This document shows, one piece after another, positions 53,706-63,473 of a DNA stretch of 64,000 bases. The DNA is taken from positions 14,818,001 to 14,882,000 of the forward strand of contig JBHGNT010000012.1 of assembly GCA_043228905.1 (NCBI GenBank). The letters are read 5' to 3'. This DNA comes from Azolla caroliniana (Eukaryota; Polypodiophyta). The position numbers and the translations under genes are program-made. A model generated the notes under the pieces. It was not told where the DNA came from. It was given only the letters and a program-made list of their open reading frames with translations, and searched no databases. Numbering within the stretch: position 1 is the first letter of the stretch; each line of letters begins with the position of its first letter.

Positions 53706-55081
53706 CTCCAGATGCCATGTGGTCGAAACGGTTCGCCGGCGTCGGTAAAGAAAATTTCGAGAGAGTACCTCTCCGGAGGTTGTGACAGTCTCTCGGATCT
53801 GCGAGGTATGATTGGACTAGTTGCGTCGGGTGTCAATGTCGGATGATCGGGAGCCGAGCCATTCGGCTGTGTTGAATCGGTGGATTCAAGACGAGAGGTG
53901 TCAGTTACCCGTGAAACCGATCTCGTGTTGTGGGCTGGGCTTTCATGAAGGGTTGGCACTTCAGAGAATATTACCCTTCAGACTTCAATAGGCCTTTCAA
54001 CCGTTTTATGCATAGCCGACTCATTGAACACGACATCCGAACTTCGGATGATTTGTCTGTGCTCGGGGTCCAGAGTCGGTATCCGATCTCGCCGTCGGGT
54101 CCATACCCAAGGAAAACACATTTCCTTGATCTTGGTTCAAGTTTCCGGCGATCGTCTTTCGGTATGAGGGCGTATGCCTCGCAACCGAAGATCCTCAGCT
54201 TGTCATAATTTGGCTTACTACCGGTCCATACTTCCTGAGGTATTTGAAGTCCTAGAGGTCTACTTGGCGACATATTTATTATGTGTACTATCGTAAGTAG
54301 AGCCTCCGCCCAGAAGCCATCCGACAGTCCGGAGTGTTGGAGCATGGATACTATGTGTTCTTGAATCGTCTGATTCATGCGTTCTGCAATTCCGTTCTGC
54401 TCCGGACTATAGGGTGTCGTATATTCACGTCGATCGCCGCGTTCCCGGCAAAATTTGACGAATTCGTCAGACTTGAATTCTCCTCCATTATCGGTTTGGA
54501 GACATTTTAGTTTCCGACCAGTCTGGTTTTCGACCATTGCAAGCCATTCAGAGAAGATCGAGAACACCCGATCTTTGGTTCTGATGGGGTAAGCCCACAC
54601 CTTCCGAGTCGAGTCGTCAATAAAATTGACGAAGTACGAAGCACCGCCGAGAGACTGATGTGGCATCGGGCCACAGACGTCCGAGTGGACCAAATTGAGG
54701 GGACTCGATTCTCTTGGTGCTGATGTCGGACATGATGCGGCTACCTGTTTCCCGTACTGGCAATGCTCGCAGAATTCGTGATCCGAGAAGGAGAGCTTGG
54801 GGATGTAACCGGCTCTAGATAGGTGCGTTATGCCGGCCTTGTTGAGGTGTCCAAGTCGTCCGTGCCATAACGATGACACGGGGATATCAACAAAAAATAA
54901 GTCACCCTCTTTGAGTGTGACATATAAAGGGTGCAAAGAGTGTACCTTCAGTCCTCGAGCAAGCATGAGTTTCCCTTTGTGGAGTGTCCACCCTCCTTAT
55001 GAGAATCCGGCACGGATGCCGGCTTCGTCAAGTTGTCCGACTGAGATCAAGGGTCTTGAGAGCTCAAGAATGTGTCGGACG
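53706..55081 (-). pseudogene. Element I integrase and linker
   Basis: An open piece of 331 codons (54966-53971): zinc domain LWHGRLGHLNKAG and CEHCQYGKQ, catalytic Asp in LVHSDVCGP and LQTDNGGEF, Glu in QNGIAERMNQT, then LGYGPDGEIGYRLW near the end. A Ser/Thr/Pro-rich linker (53959-53706) leads to RT. The 3' side is cut by J in the protease-integrase linker (55081). Confidence 0.82.
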
Positions 55082-55735
55082 TGTTGGGAAACAGGTCCCT
55101 CCGGATGGGAAGGGAGAAGAACAGTGCCGACGAACAAACTCGGCCAAGGCCGACAGGCCGAGGCCGAAACGGTATGAACCGGATGGGGAGAACCCGACTG
55201 CAGAGAGTCGGATGGTGTAGGCCCGACTGCGGAAAGCCGGATGAGGAGTACCCGACTGCGGAGAATCGGATGGTGTAGGCCCGACTACGGAGAGCCGGAT
55301 GAAGCCCATCAAGGCTACATTTGTAAATAGCCGAAAAGTCATATTAGTATAAATATGACTTAGGGCAAACTTTTAGTCGTAGTTGTGATTATTCTTTCTT
55401 GTTGGTGCAAGAAGAAATCAGAGCGCGTAATTGTACAAAGAGAGAGAGAGAGAGAGATGAGGTCGTTGCCTCTGTTGTAACCGCCGCCTGTGGCGAAGAT
55501 CTGTGAGCACGAGGTCGTTGCCTCAGTGATCTCACTGTTGTATATTTCTGCATAGTGACAGTTTGCAGCTTGTGGGCTGCCGTGGTTTTTCCCCCTATTT
55601 TGGGGTTTTCCACGTATACCTCCTGTGCACCATTTCTCCTCTTTTGTGTCGCGTCTCATTACCTGTTTTTCTGTGTATGAAAAGAATCTCGGTTGTGGCC
55701 GAGCGTCGGACATAAGGAACGTCGAGTTCCCAACA
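55082..55735 (+). repeat. Element J 5' LTR
   Basis: TGTTGGGAAACAGG ... TTCCCAACA. Four 29-bp tandem repeats (55193-55306) in ABAB order, core CCGACTGCGGAGAGTCGG, lie directly upstream of the TATA box (TATAAATA, 55348-55355). A GA repeat lies at 55440-55457. Confidence 0.92.
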
Positions 55736-55737
55736 AG

Positions 55738-55749
55738 TGGTATCAGAGC
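55738..55749 (+). promoter_or_regulatory. Element J primer binding site
   Basis: TGGTATCAGAGC, complementary to the 3' end of plant initiator tRNA-Met, two bases after the LTR. Confidence 0.92.
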
Positions 55750-55765
55750 GAAATCGACACAGAAA

Positions 55766-58018
55766 ATGGACGAATCGTTTGGCGGCATGTTCAAGCTCAC
55801 CGGCTCCAACTATTCAGTGTGTAAGTCGAAGATGAGGGACATGCTCGTGGTTAAAGACCTCTGGCTGCCGGTTCAGTTCGGGGACAAGAGACCGGACAAA
55901 ATCGACGCCGCGATATGGGATGTGATGCACATGAAGACAACGGCGTACATACGGTGCTTCATCGACATGAGCCTGTACAACAACTTCAATGAAGAGAGCA
56001 AGGCTCATGAGCTCTGGGAGAAGATCGGCACAATGTTCCAGAACAAAAATGTTGTCAATCAGGCGTCGGTATTCCGGAAGCTTGTAAGACTCCGGTACCA
56101 AGATGGCTCCAGCATGGCGAAGCATATGAATGCCTTCCAGGGGCTGATTCACCAAGCAACGTCATTGGAAGTACCTCTTGCCGATGAGGTCCTAGCGCTA
56201 CTCCTGCTCGGTTCCCTCCCGGATAGCTGGGAGACGTTGGTTGTCACTTTGGGCAATGCCGGGCCGGAAGGAAAACGGTTATCCCTAGCAAGAGTAAAGT
56301 CGAGCTTGCTAGATGAGGAGGCCCGTCGGAAAGACAAAGATACGAGCTCCGACTCCAAAGCGCTCCTTACCGAATCGGAACGCGGAAGACATAGAAACCG
56401 TAGTCCCCAGAACCGGGAGAAGTCGGGGACACGATCAAAGTCAAGGGGGAGGCCGACTTGCTTCTATTGCGGCAAGCCGGAACACTTCCAAACGAACTGT
56501 CGGCATTTCCGTAAAGACAAGGAAACCGACGGTACCGATTCGAAGCAAACCCCGAACCGGAACGGTACAGACCGGAACGGTAAAGACCGGAGGGGGCCGG
56601 ACCGGAAGGGAACGACGGCAATTGCGGCAAGTGAAGAGGAGTTGATGCTCATCACCGAGGAGAGTGAGATAAACCATGCCGGCGATGAGATGACCTGGGT
56701 GGTAGACTCCGGAGCGTCGTTCCACCTTACCCCGGACCGGAAATGCTTCTCATCCTACTCAGCCGGTGATCACGGTTGTGTCCGGATGGGGAATGAAGGA
56801 ACATGCCGAATTGTCGGCATAGGAGACGTGTGGCTGACAACACCAACCGGATGCAAGTTGCTGTTGAAAGATGTCCGACACGTTCCGGAAGTACGTCTGA
56901 ACCTGATATCAGCCGATCGGCTAGATGATGAAGGCTACACGGGTAGCATCCGGAACGGTGTCATGAAGTTCAGCAAAGGGAGCCTGATTGTGGCTCGGGC
57001 CCGGAAGGTAAACACATTGTACCTGATGAATGCCCGGTTATGTCCGGAAGAAGTGAACGTGGCTTCCGACACTGCCGGTGAGCTGTGGCACAAGAGGCTA
57101 TGTCACATGAGTGAGAAGGGGATGAAGAGGCTTGGAGACGACAACCTCATTCCAGTTAAGAACGTGCACTTAGAGAAGTGCACTGATTGTCTGGCCGGTA
57201 AGCAGAACCGGACCTCCTTCCGATCAAGGCCACCGATGAGACGTAATGCACCACTGGAGTTGGTGCATACGGATGTTTGTCAAGTAGACACGAAGTCACA
57301 TGCCGGAGCGCAGTACTTCGTGACGTTCATAGATGACCACAGCCGGAAGCTGTGGGCCACACCGCTGAAGACGAAGGATCAGGTGTTATCCGTCTTCAAA
57401 GAGCTCCACGCGAGAGTGGAAAGAGAAACCGGTCGGAAGCTGAAGGCGGTTCGAGCTGATAACGGAGGTGAGTACCGGGGGCAGTTCGAGGAGTACTGCC
57501 GCTCGAAGGGAATCCGGCTCGAATTTACCGTGCCGAAGACGCCGGAGCTAAACGGACTGGCCGAGAGGATGAACCGGACCATAATGGAGAGGGTCCGGAG
57601 TATGCTAGCGCATGCAAAACTACCCAAGAAGTTTTGGGCTGAGGCATTGTCGACGGCGACATATGTGATAAACAAATCACCCTCAGTACCCCTGGATGGA
57701 GACACGCCACAGAGAGTATGGACCGGTAAGGAAGTGTCCTACCGGCATCTAAGGGTGTTCGGGTGTCTCGCGTACGTGCATGTAGCAAAGGACCGGAGAG
57801 GAAAGCTAGATCCAAAGACCCGGCCATGCATATTCCTCGGTTACGGTGACGACGAGTTCGGCTACCGAGTGTGGGACCCGGTCGACAAGAAGGTATTCCG
57901 GAGTCGAGATATTGTCTTCATGCAGGACAAGACGCTCGCCGACTGGGAGTCGGAGAAGAAGATAGTGAACTCCGAGTCGACCGGTAAGGATAGACTCTAC
58001 AATGAGCAGACCGGTTAG
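55766..58018 (+). CDS. gag-pol: Element J gag, protease and integrase (750 codons open)
   Basis: Start ATG 55766, 17 bases after the primer site. Gag residues 1-240 have the copia gag fold (LTGSNYSVCKSKMRD, LLLGSLPDSWETL), then a basic region and a knuckle CFYCGKPEHFQTNC (56459-56500). Protease VVDSGASFHLTPD (about 56701). Integrase zinc domain LWHKRLCHMSEKG and CTDCLAGKQNR, catalytic D, D and E in VHTDVCQV, RADNGGEY and LNGLAERMNRT, then the C-terminal FLGYGDDEFGYRVWDP. A frameshift between about 57990 and 58016 brings a TAG at 58016-58018; the downstream polyprotein continues in another frame. Confidence 0.9.
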   Translation: MDESFGGMFKLTGSNYSVCKSKMRDMLVVKDLWLPVQFGDKRPDKIDAAIWDVMHMKTTAYIRCFIDMSLYNNFNEESKAHELWEKIGTMFQNKNVVNQASVFRKLVRLRYQDGSSMAKHMNAFQGLIHQATSLEVPLADEVLALLLLGSLPDSWETLVVTLGNAGPEGKRLSLARVKSSLLDEEARRKDKDTSSDSKALLTESERGRHRNRSPQNREKSGTRSKSRGRPTCFYCGKPEHFQTNCRHFRKDKETDGTDSKQTPNRNGTDRNGKDRRGPDRKGTTAIAASEEELMLITEESEINHAGDEMTWVVDSGASFHLTPDRKCFSSYSAGDHGCVRMGNEGTCRIVGIGDVWLTTPTGCKLLLKDVRHVPEVRLNLISADRLDDEGYTGSIRNGVMKFSKGSLIVARARKVNTLYLMNARLCPEEVNVASDTAGELWHKRLCHMSEKGMKRLGDDNLIPVKNVHLEKCTDCLAGKQNRTSFRSRPPMRRNAPLELVHTDVCQVDTKSHAGAQYFVTFIDDHSRKLWATPLKTKDQVLSVFKELHARVERETGRKLKAVRADNGGEYRGQFEEYCRSKGIRLEFTVPKTPELNGLAERMNRTIMERVRSMLAHAKLPKKFWAEALSTATYVINKSPSVPLDGDTPQRVWTGKEVSYRHLRVFGCLAYVHVAKDRRGKLDPKTRPCIFLGYGDDEFGYRVWDPVDKKVFRSRDIVFMQDKTLADWESEKKIVNSESTGKDRLYNEQTG

Positions 58019-59810
58019 CACTCGAGGAACCAGCCGGTTACGGTGAGGATACCGAACCGGCAGAAGAAGAAGTAGAGGAAGCTGAGACCGGAACCGGTCA
58101 AGACCCCGAATCGGATTCGGATGAAGAGCAAATGGAGGAACCGATTACCGAAGCCCGAAGACGTAGATATCCTCTCAGAGAGAGAAGGGCGCCCCGGAGA
58201 TTTCCGGATGCAGAGCATGTCCTGCTGACCGATGAGGGGGAGCCGGAAAGCTTCGAAGAAGCGAAGGTTGACATCCACAGCCGAAAATGGTTAAGTGCCA
58301 TGCAGGATGAGATGGATTCCCTGCATGAGAACCATACGTACGAATTGGTGGAGCTGCCGAAAGGAAAGCGGGCACTCCGAAACAAGTGGGTATTCAAGTT
58401 GAAACCGGGAGATGCCGGCAACCCCCCGAGATACAAAGCCAGGATCATGGTGAAGGGGTTCCAGCAGAAGAAGGGCGTGGACTTCGACGAAATATTCGCC
58501 CCGGTAGTAAAGATGACCTCCATCCGGACGGTGCTGAGTATAGCAGCAAGCATGGATCTCGAGGTAGAGCAGCTGGACGTGAAGACGGCATTCCTTCACG
58601 GCGACCTCGAAGAGGAGATCTCATGCAGCAACCGGAAGGATTTGTGGAGAAAGGGAAGGAGCACCTGGTATGCCGGTTGAAGAAGAGCCTATACGGACTG
58701 AAGCAGGCTCCCCGGCAATGGTATCGGAAGTCCGACTCCTTCATGACCGATCAAGGGTACCACAAGACGCATGCCGATCACTGCGTGTTTGTGAAGAAGT
58801 TCGAAGGAGGGGACTTCCTGATACTCCTCCTGTACGTGGATGACATGTTGATCGTCGGACGAGACCAAGGAAAAATACGGATGCTGAAGAAGGCTCTCAA
58901 CCGGACCTTCTCAATGAAGGACTTGGGTCCGGCAAGACAGATGTTGGGGATGCACATCATTCGGGACCGGTCAGTGAAGCAGTTATGGCTGTCACAGGAA
59001 AAGTATGTGACAAAGGTGCTTCACCGGTTCAACATGTCAGATGCAAAACCGGTCGGATCGACACTTCCGGCAAACTGCAAGTTGTCCGGCAAGCAAAGCC
59101 CGAAGACAAAAGGAGAGAAGGCAGATATGATGAAGATTCCATATGCCTCTACCGTCGGGAGCTTGATGTACGCAATGGTTTGTACCCGACCGGACATTGG
59201 ATACGCAGTCGGAGTGGTGAGTTGGTTCATGAGTAATCCCGGCAAGGAGCATTGGAATGCGGTCAAGTGGATACTCCGGTATTTGAAGGGCACTTCAAAT
59301 ATGTGTCTCCGATTCGGCACTGGAAAACCTCAACTGGACGGTTTCACCGATTCGGACATGTCGGCTGATGTGGATACCAGCCGATCTACATCCGGGTATG
59401 TGATGACATATGCAGGGGGAGCTGTCTCGTGGCAGTCGAGGCTGCAGAAGACGGTTGCATTGTCAACCACAGAGGCGGAGTACATGGCGGCTGTGGAAGC
59501 CGGCAAGGAGATATTATGGATGAAGGACTTCATCGGGGAGCTCGGTATCCGGCAAGAGGAATACCGACTCTACTGCGACAGTCAAAGTGCCATCCACCTT
59601 GCTAAGAATGCGGCCTACCATTCCCGAACGAAGCATATCCAGCGGAGGTATCACTGGATCCGGGAAAGGGTAGATGACCAGGAGTTCGCATTAGCGAAGA
59701 TCCACACGGCCGAGAACGGGTCAGATATGCTGACCAAAGTGCTGACACCCGACAAGCTGGACGCGTGCCGGAAGAGGATCGGGCTGAAAAGACACCCCAT
59801 GCCGGAGTGA
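58019..59810 (+). pseudogene. pol: Element J RT and RNase H (second half of gag-pol, one frameshift)
   Basis: From about 58020 the frame is open through an acidic linker and RT start (LRNKWVFKLKPGD, LDVKTAFLHGDLEEE) to 58618, where one base appears missing compared with the K sequence. The next frame runs to 59810: [25 protein letters not shown] (58829-58860, canonical), KDLGPARQMLGM, then RNase H with DSDMSADVDTSRS, TEAEYMAAVEAG, LYCDSQSAIHLAKN. The frame ends just before the polypurine tract. Apart from the two single-base changes the enzyme motifs are complete. Confidence 0.88.
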
Positions 59811-59820
59811 AGGGGGAGTT
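59808..59820 (+). promoter_or_regulatory. Element J polypurine tract
   Basis: GAAGGGGGAGTTT next to the 3' LTR, shared with the G family (GAAGGGGGAGTTT at 63461-63473). Confidence 0.85.
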
Positions 59821-60472
59821 TGTTGGGAAACAGGTCCCTCCGGATGGGAAGGGAGAAGAACAGTGCCGACGAACAAACTCGGCCAAGGCCGACAGGCCGA
59901 GGCCGAAACGGTATGAACCGGATGGGGAGAACCCGACTGCAGAGAGTCGGATGGTGTAGGCCCGACTGCGGAAAGCCGGATGAGGAGTACCCGACTGCGG
60001 AGAGTCGGATGGTGTAGGCCCGACTGCGGAGAGCCGGATGAAGCCCATCAAGGCTACATTTGTAAATAGCCGAAAAGTCATATTAGTATAAATATGACTT
60101 AGGGCAAACTTTTAGTCGTAGTTGTGATTATTCTTTCTTGTTGGTGCAAGAAGAAATCAGAGCGCGTAACTGTACAGAGAGAGAGAGAGAGAGATGTGGT
60201 CGTTGCCTCTGTTGTAACCGCCGCCTGTGGCGAAGATCTGTGAGCACGAGGTCGTTGCCTCAGTGATCTCACTGTTGTATATTTCTGCATAGTGACAGTT
60301 TGCAGCTTGTGGGCTGCCGTGGTTTTTCCCCCTATTTTGGGGTTTTCCACGTATACCTCCTGTGCACCATTTCTCCTCTTTTGTGTCGCATCTCATTACC
60401 TGTTTTTCTATGTATGAAAAGAATCTCGGTTGTGGCCGAGCGTCGGACATAAGGAACGTCGAGTTCCCAACA
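59821..60472 (+). repeat. Element J 3' LTR
   Basis: 652 bp, TATA at 60087-60094. The same four 29-bp repeats are present. Confidence 0.92.
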
Positions 60473-60948
60473 GGACGTTGTGTAGTACGAGTGCAGAGCC
60501 ACCCGGAAGGTTGAGCTCTACGGTGCCGATTCCGATTATAGCACAGTGCTGCGAGTTTCCGACTCGAACTGAGTCGGAGTGTCGGTCCGAGTATTGCCGA
60601 AACTGAGATCGGTGAGGTGTCACATGATACGATGCCCGAGTCAAGAAGCCATGTGTTCGATTCCTCAGCTGTAAGCAGAACTTTTGATTCAACTAGGTTC
60701 TCTATGAACAGTATGTTCGGGTCGGTCGTCAAAAATTCGGCTGAAGAGCCGACGTAGTTGACCTCCTCATGTCGGCTACTCTTCTGATCTGCTCTCTAAG
60801 CTTTGTCGGTTTTTGCTTTGAGTGCCCGGTAGTCGTCTTTGATGTGTCCCAGTTTCTTGCAATAGTTGTAGATTCGGTTGTCCCGGGACTTGCTCCGGCT
60901 TCGCTGATTGTTCGGCGGTCGGGAAGAACTTCTTCCCCGGTTGTTCGA
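60473..60948 (-). pseudogene. Element I nucleocapsid and protease
   Basis: Minus strand. An Arg/Ser-rich basic stretch and a degraded knuckle (NYCKKLGHIKDDY), then protease (LLDSG, with a frame change right after it, then SYHVTPHRSQF and NLPGGSALVLHNV), cut by J at 60473. Confidence 0.7.
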
Positions 60949-61563
60949 TCAGTCAGTCGAACCTTGTACTACGTAAGCTTCATCTGTCAAGTATTTGGCG
61001 AAAGACTTTCTCCGAGCTGCTTCAATCATGATTGTGCTCATGAAGCGTTGAAGCGTTGAAGCCTTGCACACGGTTGTAGCGAAAGTTTCCCATGAAGAGG
61101 GGAGGCTACTCATGAGTATCATTGCTCTGAGTTCATCCTCGATTTCCATCCCCTGAGTCGAGATTTGGTTTCTTATGCTTTCGTACTCGTTGAGGTGTGC
61201 CTGAACCAAATCGAATTCTGTCATCCGCAAGTTGTAGAGGCGCTGGATCAGATACATCTTCGTTGCGGCGACCTTCTTTTCATAAGTTTTCGATAGTGTT
61301 TTCCAAAGTTCAAATGCTATCGTGCATGATTGCACTGTGAAGTACACTGACTCCGACAAGTGCATCCGAATCGTGGCTCGGATGATTCTGTCCAACTTTA
61401 GCCACTCATTTGCCTTGTATGCTTCTGGAGGATTTTCATTCTCAATCGAGTCTATCTGACCCTTGACTATGAGATAGTCTTGCATTTGTTCCTTCCAGAA
61501 GTTGAAGTCCGAACCGTCGAACCTCCTTAGACTCATCTCCGATGAGTCGAATGTTGATGCCAT
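60949..61563 (-). CDS. gag: Element I gag, intact frame
   Basis: 204 codons from ATG at 61563. Typical copia gag (RFDGSDFNFWKEQMQDYL, LYNLRMTEFDLVQAHLNEYESI, LMSSLPSSWETFAT). It forms the particle shell and is followed by the nucleocapsid part after a TGA at 60949-60951. Confidence 0.85.
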   Translation of the reverse strand: MASTFDSSEMSLRRFDGSDFNFWKEQMQDYLIVKGQIDSIENENPPEAYKANEWLKLDRIIRATIRMHLSESVYFTVQSCTIAFELWKTLSKTYEKKVAATKMYLIQRLYNLRMTEFDLVQAHLNEYESIRNQISTQGMEIEDELRAMILMSSLPSSWETFATTVCKASTLQRFMSTIMIEAARRKSFAKYLTDEAYVVQGSTD

Positions 61564-61853
61564 CTAATTCGGTTTCGGTTGGGAAGACTCAGTTCGGAGT
61601 TGACGACGAACCTTAGTGGGGTGTAGCCAGTCGGCTCACCCGATATTGTTCTAGTCGGTTTTAAACCCGAGTCGGTTTGGTTTCGGATACTTGTTGCTGA
61701 ACTTGCTCGAAGTGACTCTGGTAACTTGAGATGCGAGCTTTTGTTTTTCTTCTCCCTTCTCTGTTCTTCAAGGAAAACGAAAAATGGAATGTTGTGTGGT
61801 GTACTATGACAACTGGCAGCGGGTTGAAGAACCTCCAACGCTCTAATACCAAA

Positions 61854-62169
61854 TGTTGGGGGCAAGGCCATCAATGCGGAAGAGCAAACAACGTCTGTGA
61901 TAGTGAAGAATCTGCGTATGCGAGTTAACACTAGATACGCACAGAGAGAGAGAGAGAGAGAGAGAGATAGGCACAAAGAAATAGGATTTTATTTCTTAAT
62001 AGCAACAACTACAAGAATTACAACCAGCAACTACTAACAGGTTACAAAGTCACTTTATATAGTGACTATCCTAGGGCAACTGCCCTTTGTGTTATTTACG
62101 AAAATAGCCCAAACTTGGGCTGTCCAAGGGGATAGTGTGAATACGGCCATTATACACTCGTATTCAACA
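61854..62169 (-). repeat. Element I 5' LTR, with primer site at 61838-61850
   Basis: 316 bp. The minus-strand primer site TGGTATTAGAGCG follows the LTR. A GA repeat (61942-61966) is longer than in the 3' LTR. From 61564 to 61837 there is only leader. Confidence 0.85.
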
Positions 62170-62973
62170 AAGTTTTCCACAATACCCGCATTTGATCGGG
62201 TTGTTATGATTGCTCGGTCCGGCAAGATAGCTCCCCCTTCTGCCGAACTCTTTGGCATTGCTCCTGTTGTCTTGCCACTAGTGAGAGTTACGTTCTCGAG
62301 TCGATTGAACCTATCGCCCTCAGCCGAATTGACCTCTATTTCCTCAGCCAAATCCTCTTCTATCGTCCGATTGTGAGTAGAGCATCTGACCATCCGATGT
62401 TTTGCTCCTTTGTTAGGCATGGTTTTCTTCCACCAATAATATCGATTGAAAGTCAAAAAAGGAAGGTGGGTTCTCCCTTGCGAGGATGTTTGATTTGATC
62501 GTGTCGAATCGTGGTGTTAAGCTACCGAGGCATATTTGCACCATTTCGTCATCGTCGATGATGACATTGATCGATCCGAGGGCATCACACAGCTCCTTGA
62601 TCTTCAAGGTATAACCCGTGATCGACATATCCCTCTGTTGCATGTTGTTTAGCTCCTGTCGAAGTTGGAGCTTTCATGCAGCCATATTGGCCGCAAAGAT
62701 CTTCTTAAGATTTCCCCAAGCTTCTTTTGGCGTTTTCAAATCTCGAATATAGCCAAGCATGTGGTCATGGACGCATGACACAAGGCAATACAACACACGG
62801 CTCGTAGCCTGCTCCCACGCTAGGTAGTCAACGTGTGTCGGGTTGGGTTGCGTTACGTGAGCTCCCTCGATGTAGCTCCAGTAACCTTGTCCGACAAGGT
62901 ACTGATGCATCTTGTACTCCCAAGATGTGAAATTTGTTCTATTGAGCTTCTCAGTGGGAAGAGCACTTCCCAT
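62170..62973 (-). pseudogene. gag: Element H gag
   Basis: ATG at 62973. 99 open codons (LNRTNFTSWEYKMHQYLVGQG, LGYIRDLKTPKEAW) to a stop at 62674, then a further open piece (62643-62413; ELCDALGSINVI, FDTIKSNILA). More stops follow, and the knuckle CGYCGK is where I is inserted. Confidence 0.8.
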
Positions 62974-63121
62974 CTAGGTGTTCATTGTCGAACTTCTTCT
63001 ACTCTTGATGCGAGCTGTGTAGAAATCGTTGCCACAGTGATCAATCGGTTCTCTACAAGTTTGAGCACAACACATGTAAAGGCGATGGGCTTGGATCAAG
63101 CGACCACGCGCTCTAATACCA

Positions 63122-63370
63122 TGTAAAGAATTGTGAGTGATTTTGTGCAACGGAAGGACTGTGTGTGTGTATGTGCACAAGAGAGAGTGAGAGCTCTAAC
63201 CAAGAAATTGTATATTACATCCAACAGTAACTAAGTTACAAAAGGTTGGTTTAAATACCAACTAGTCTAGGGCAAATGCCCTTTCTACTAATTACAAAAA
63301 TGTCCTAGTAAGTTGTCCACTGACTAGTGTGAACACTATTCCTATAGGAAGTTGAGTTCGATTCTCAACA
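63122..63370 (-). repeat. Element H 5' LTR
   Basis: 249 bp, TGTTGAGAAT ... CTTTACA on the minus strand. The primer site TGGTATTAGAGC (minus) is next to it at 63111-63122. Confidence 0.85.
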
Positions 63371-63473
63371 GGATCCGATATGCTCACGAAGAACCTACCA
63401 ATGGATAGACCCAGAGCCTATCGACAAAAGACAGGATTGACTGACTCCCGCCCACTGAAGTGAAGGGGGAGTT
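63371..63473 (+). pseudogene. Element G RNase H C-terminus and polypurine tract
   Basis: Continues in phase from 47812 (DDNGS then DMLTKNLPMDR) to a stop after SRPLK, then GAAGGGGGAGTTT. Confidence 0.8.

Larger units (their letters stand above)
55082..60472 (+). mobile_element. Element J: Ty1/copia, youngest and nearly intact
   Basis: LTRs 55082-55735 (654 bp) and 59821-60472 (652 bp), flanked by GGACG (55077-55081 and 60473-60477). By eye the LTRs differ at about seven substitutions and a 2-bp repeat change (about 1%). The primer site TGGTATCAGAGC (55738-55749) is the canonical initiator-Met match. Gag-pol has only two single-base frameshifts. K is a relative in the same window, and G uses a similar polypurine tract and LTR start. 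Confidence 0.93.
51684..62169 (-). mobile_element. Element I: Ty1/copia, minus strand, carrying J
   Basis: LTRs 51684-51989 (306 bp) and 61854-62169 (316 bp), TGTCGAATACG/TGTTGAATACG on the minus strand. Flanks GAGTT and AAGTT (one mismatch) lie in the H zinc knuckle. Primer site TGGTATTAGAGCG next to the right LTR. The polypurine tract (minus TTACGGGGGAG) lies next to the left LTR. Internal pieces 51990-55081 and 60473-61853 are separated by J. Confidence 0.88.
47813..63370 (-). mobile_element. Element H: Ty1/copia, minus strand, carrying I
   Basis: Short LTRs (47813-48063, 251 bp; 63122-63370, 249 bp) flanked by GGATC (47808-47812 and 63371-63375). The primer site on the minus strand right after the LTR is TGGTATTAGAGC. 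Gag lies at 62170-62973 and the rest of pol at 48255-51683, separated by element I. The polypurine tract GAAGGGGCG directly precedes the left LTR (48064-48072). Confidence 0.88.
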
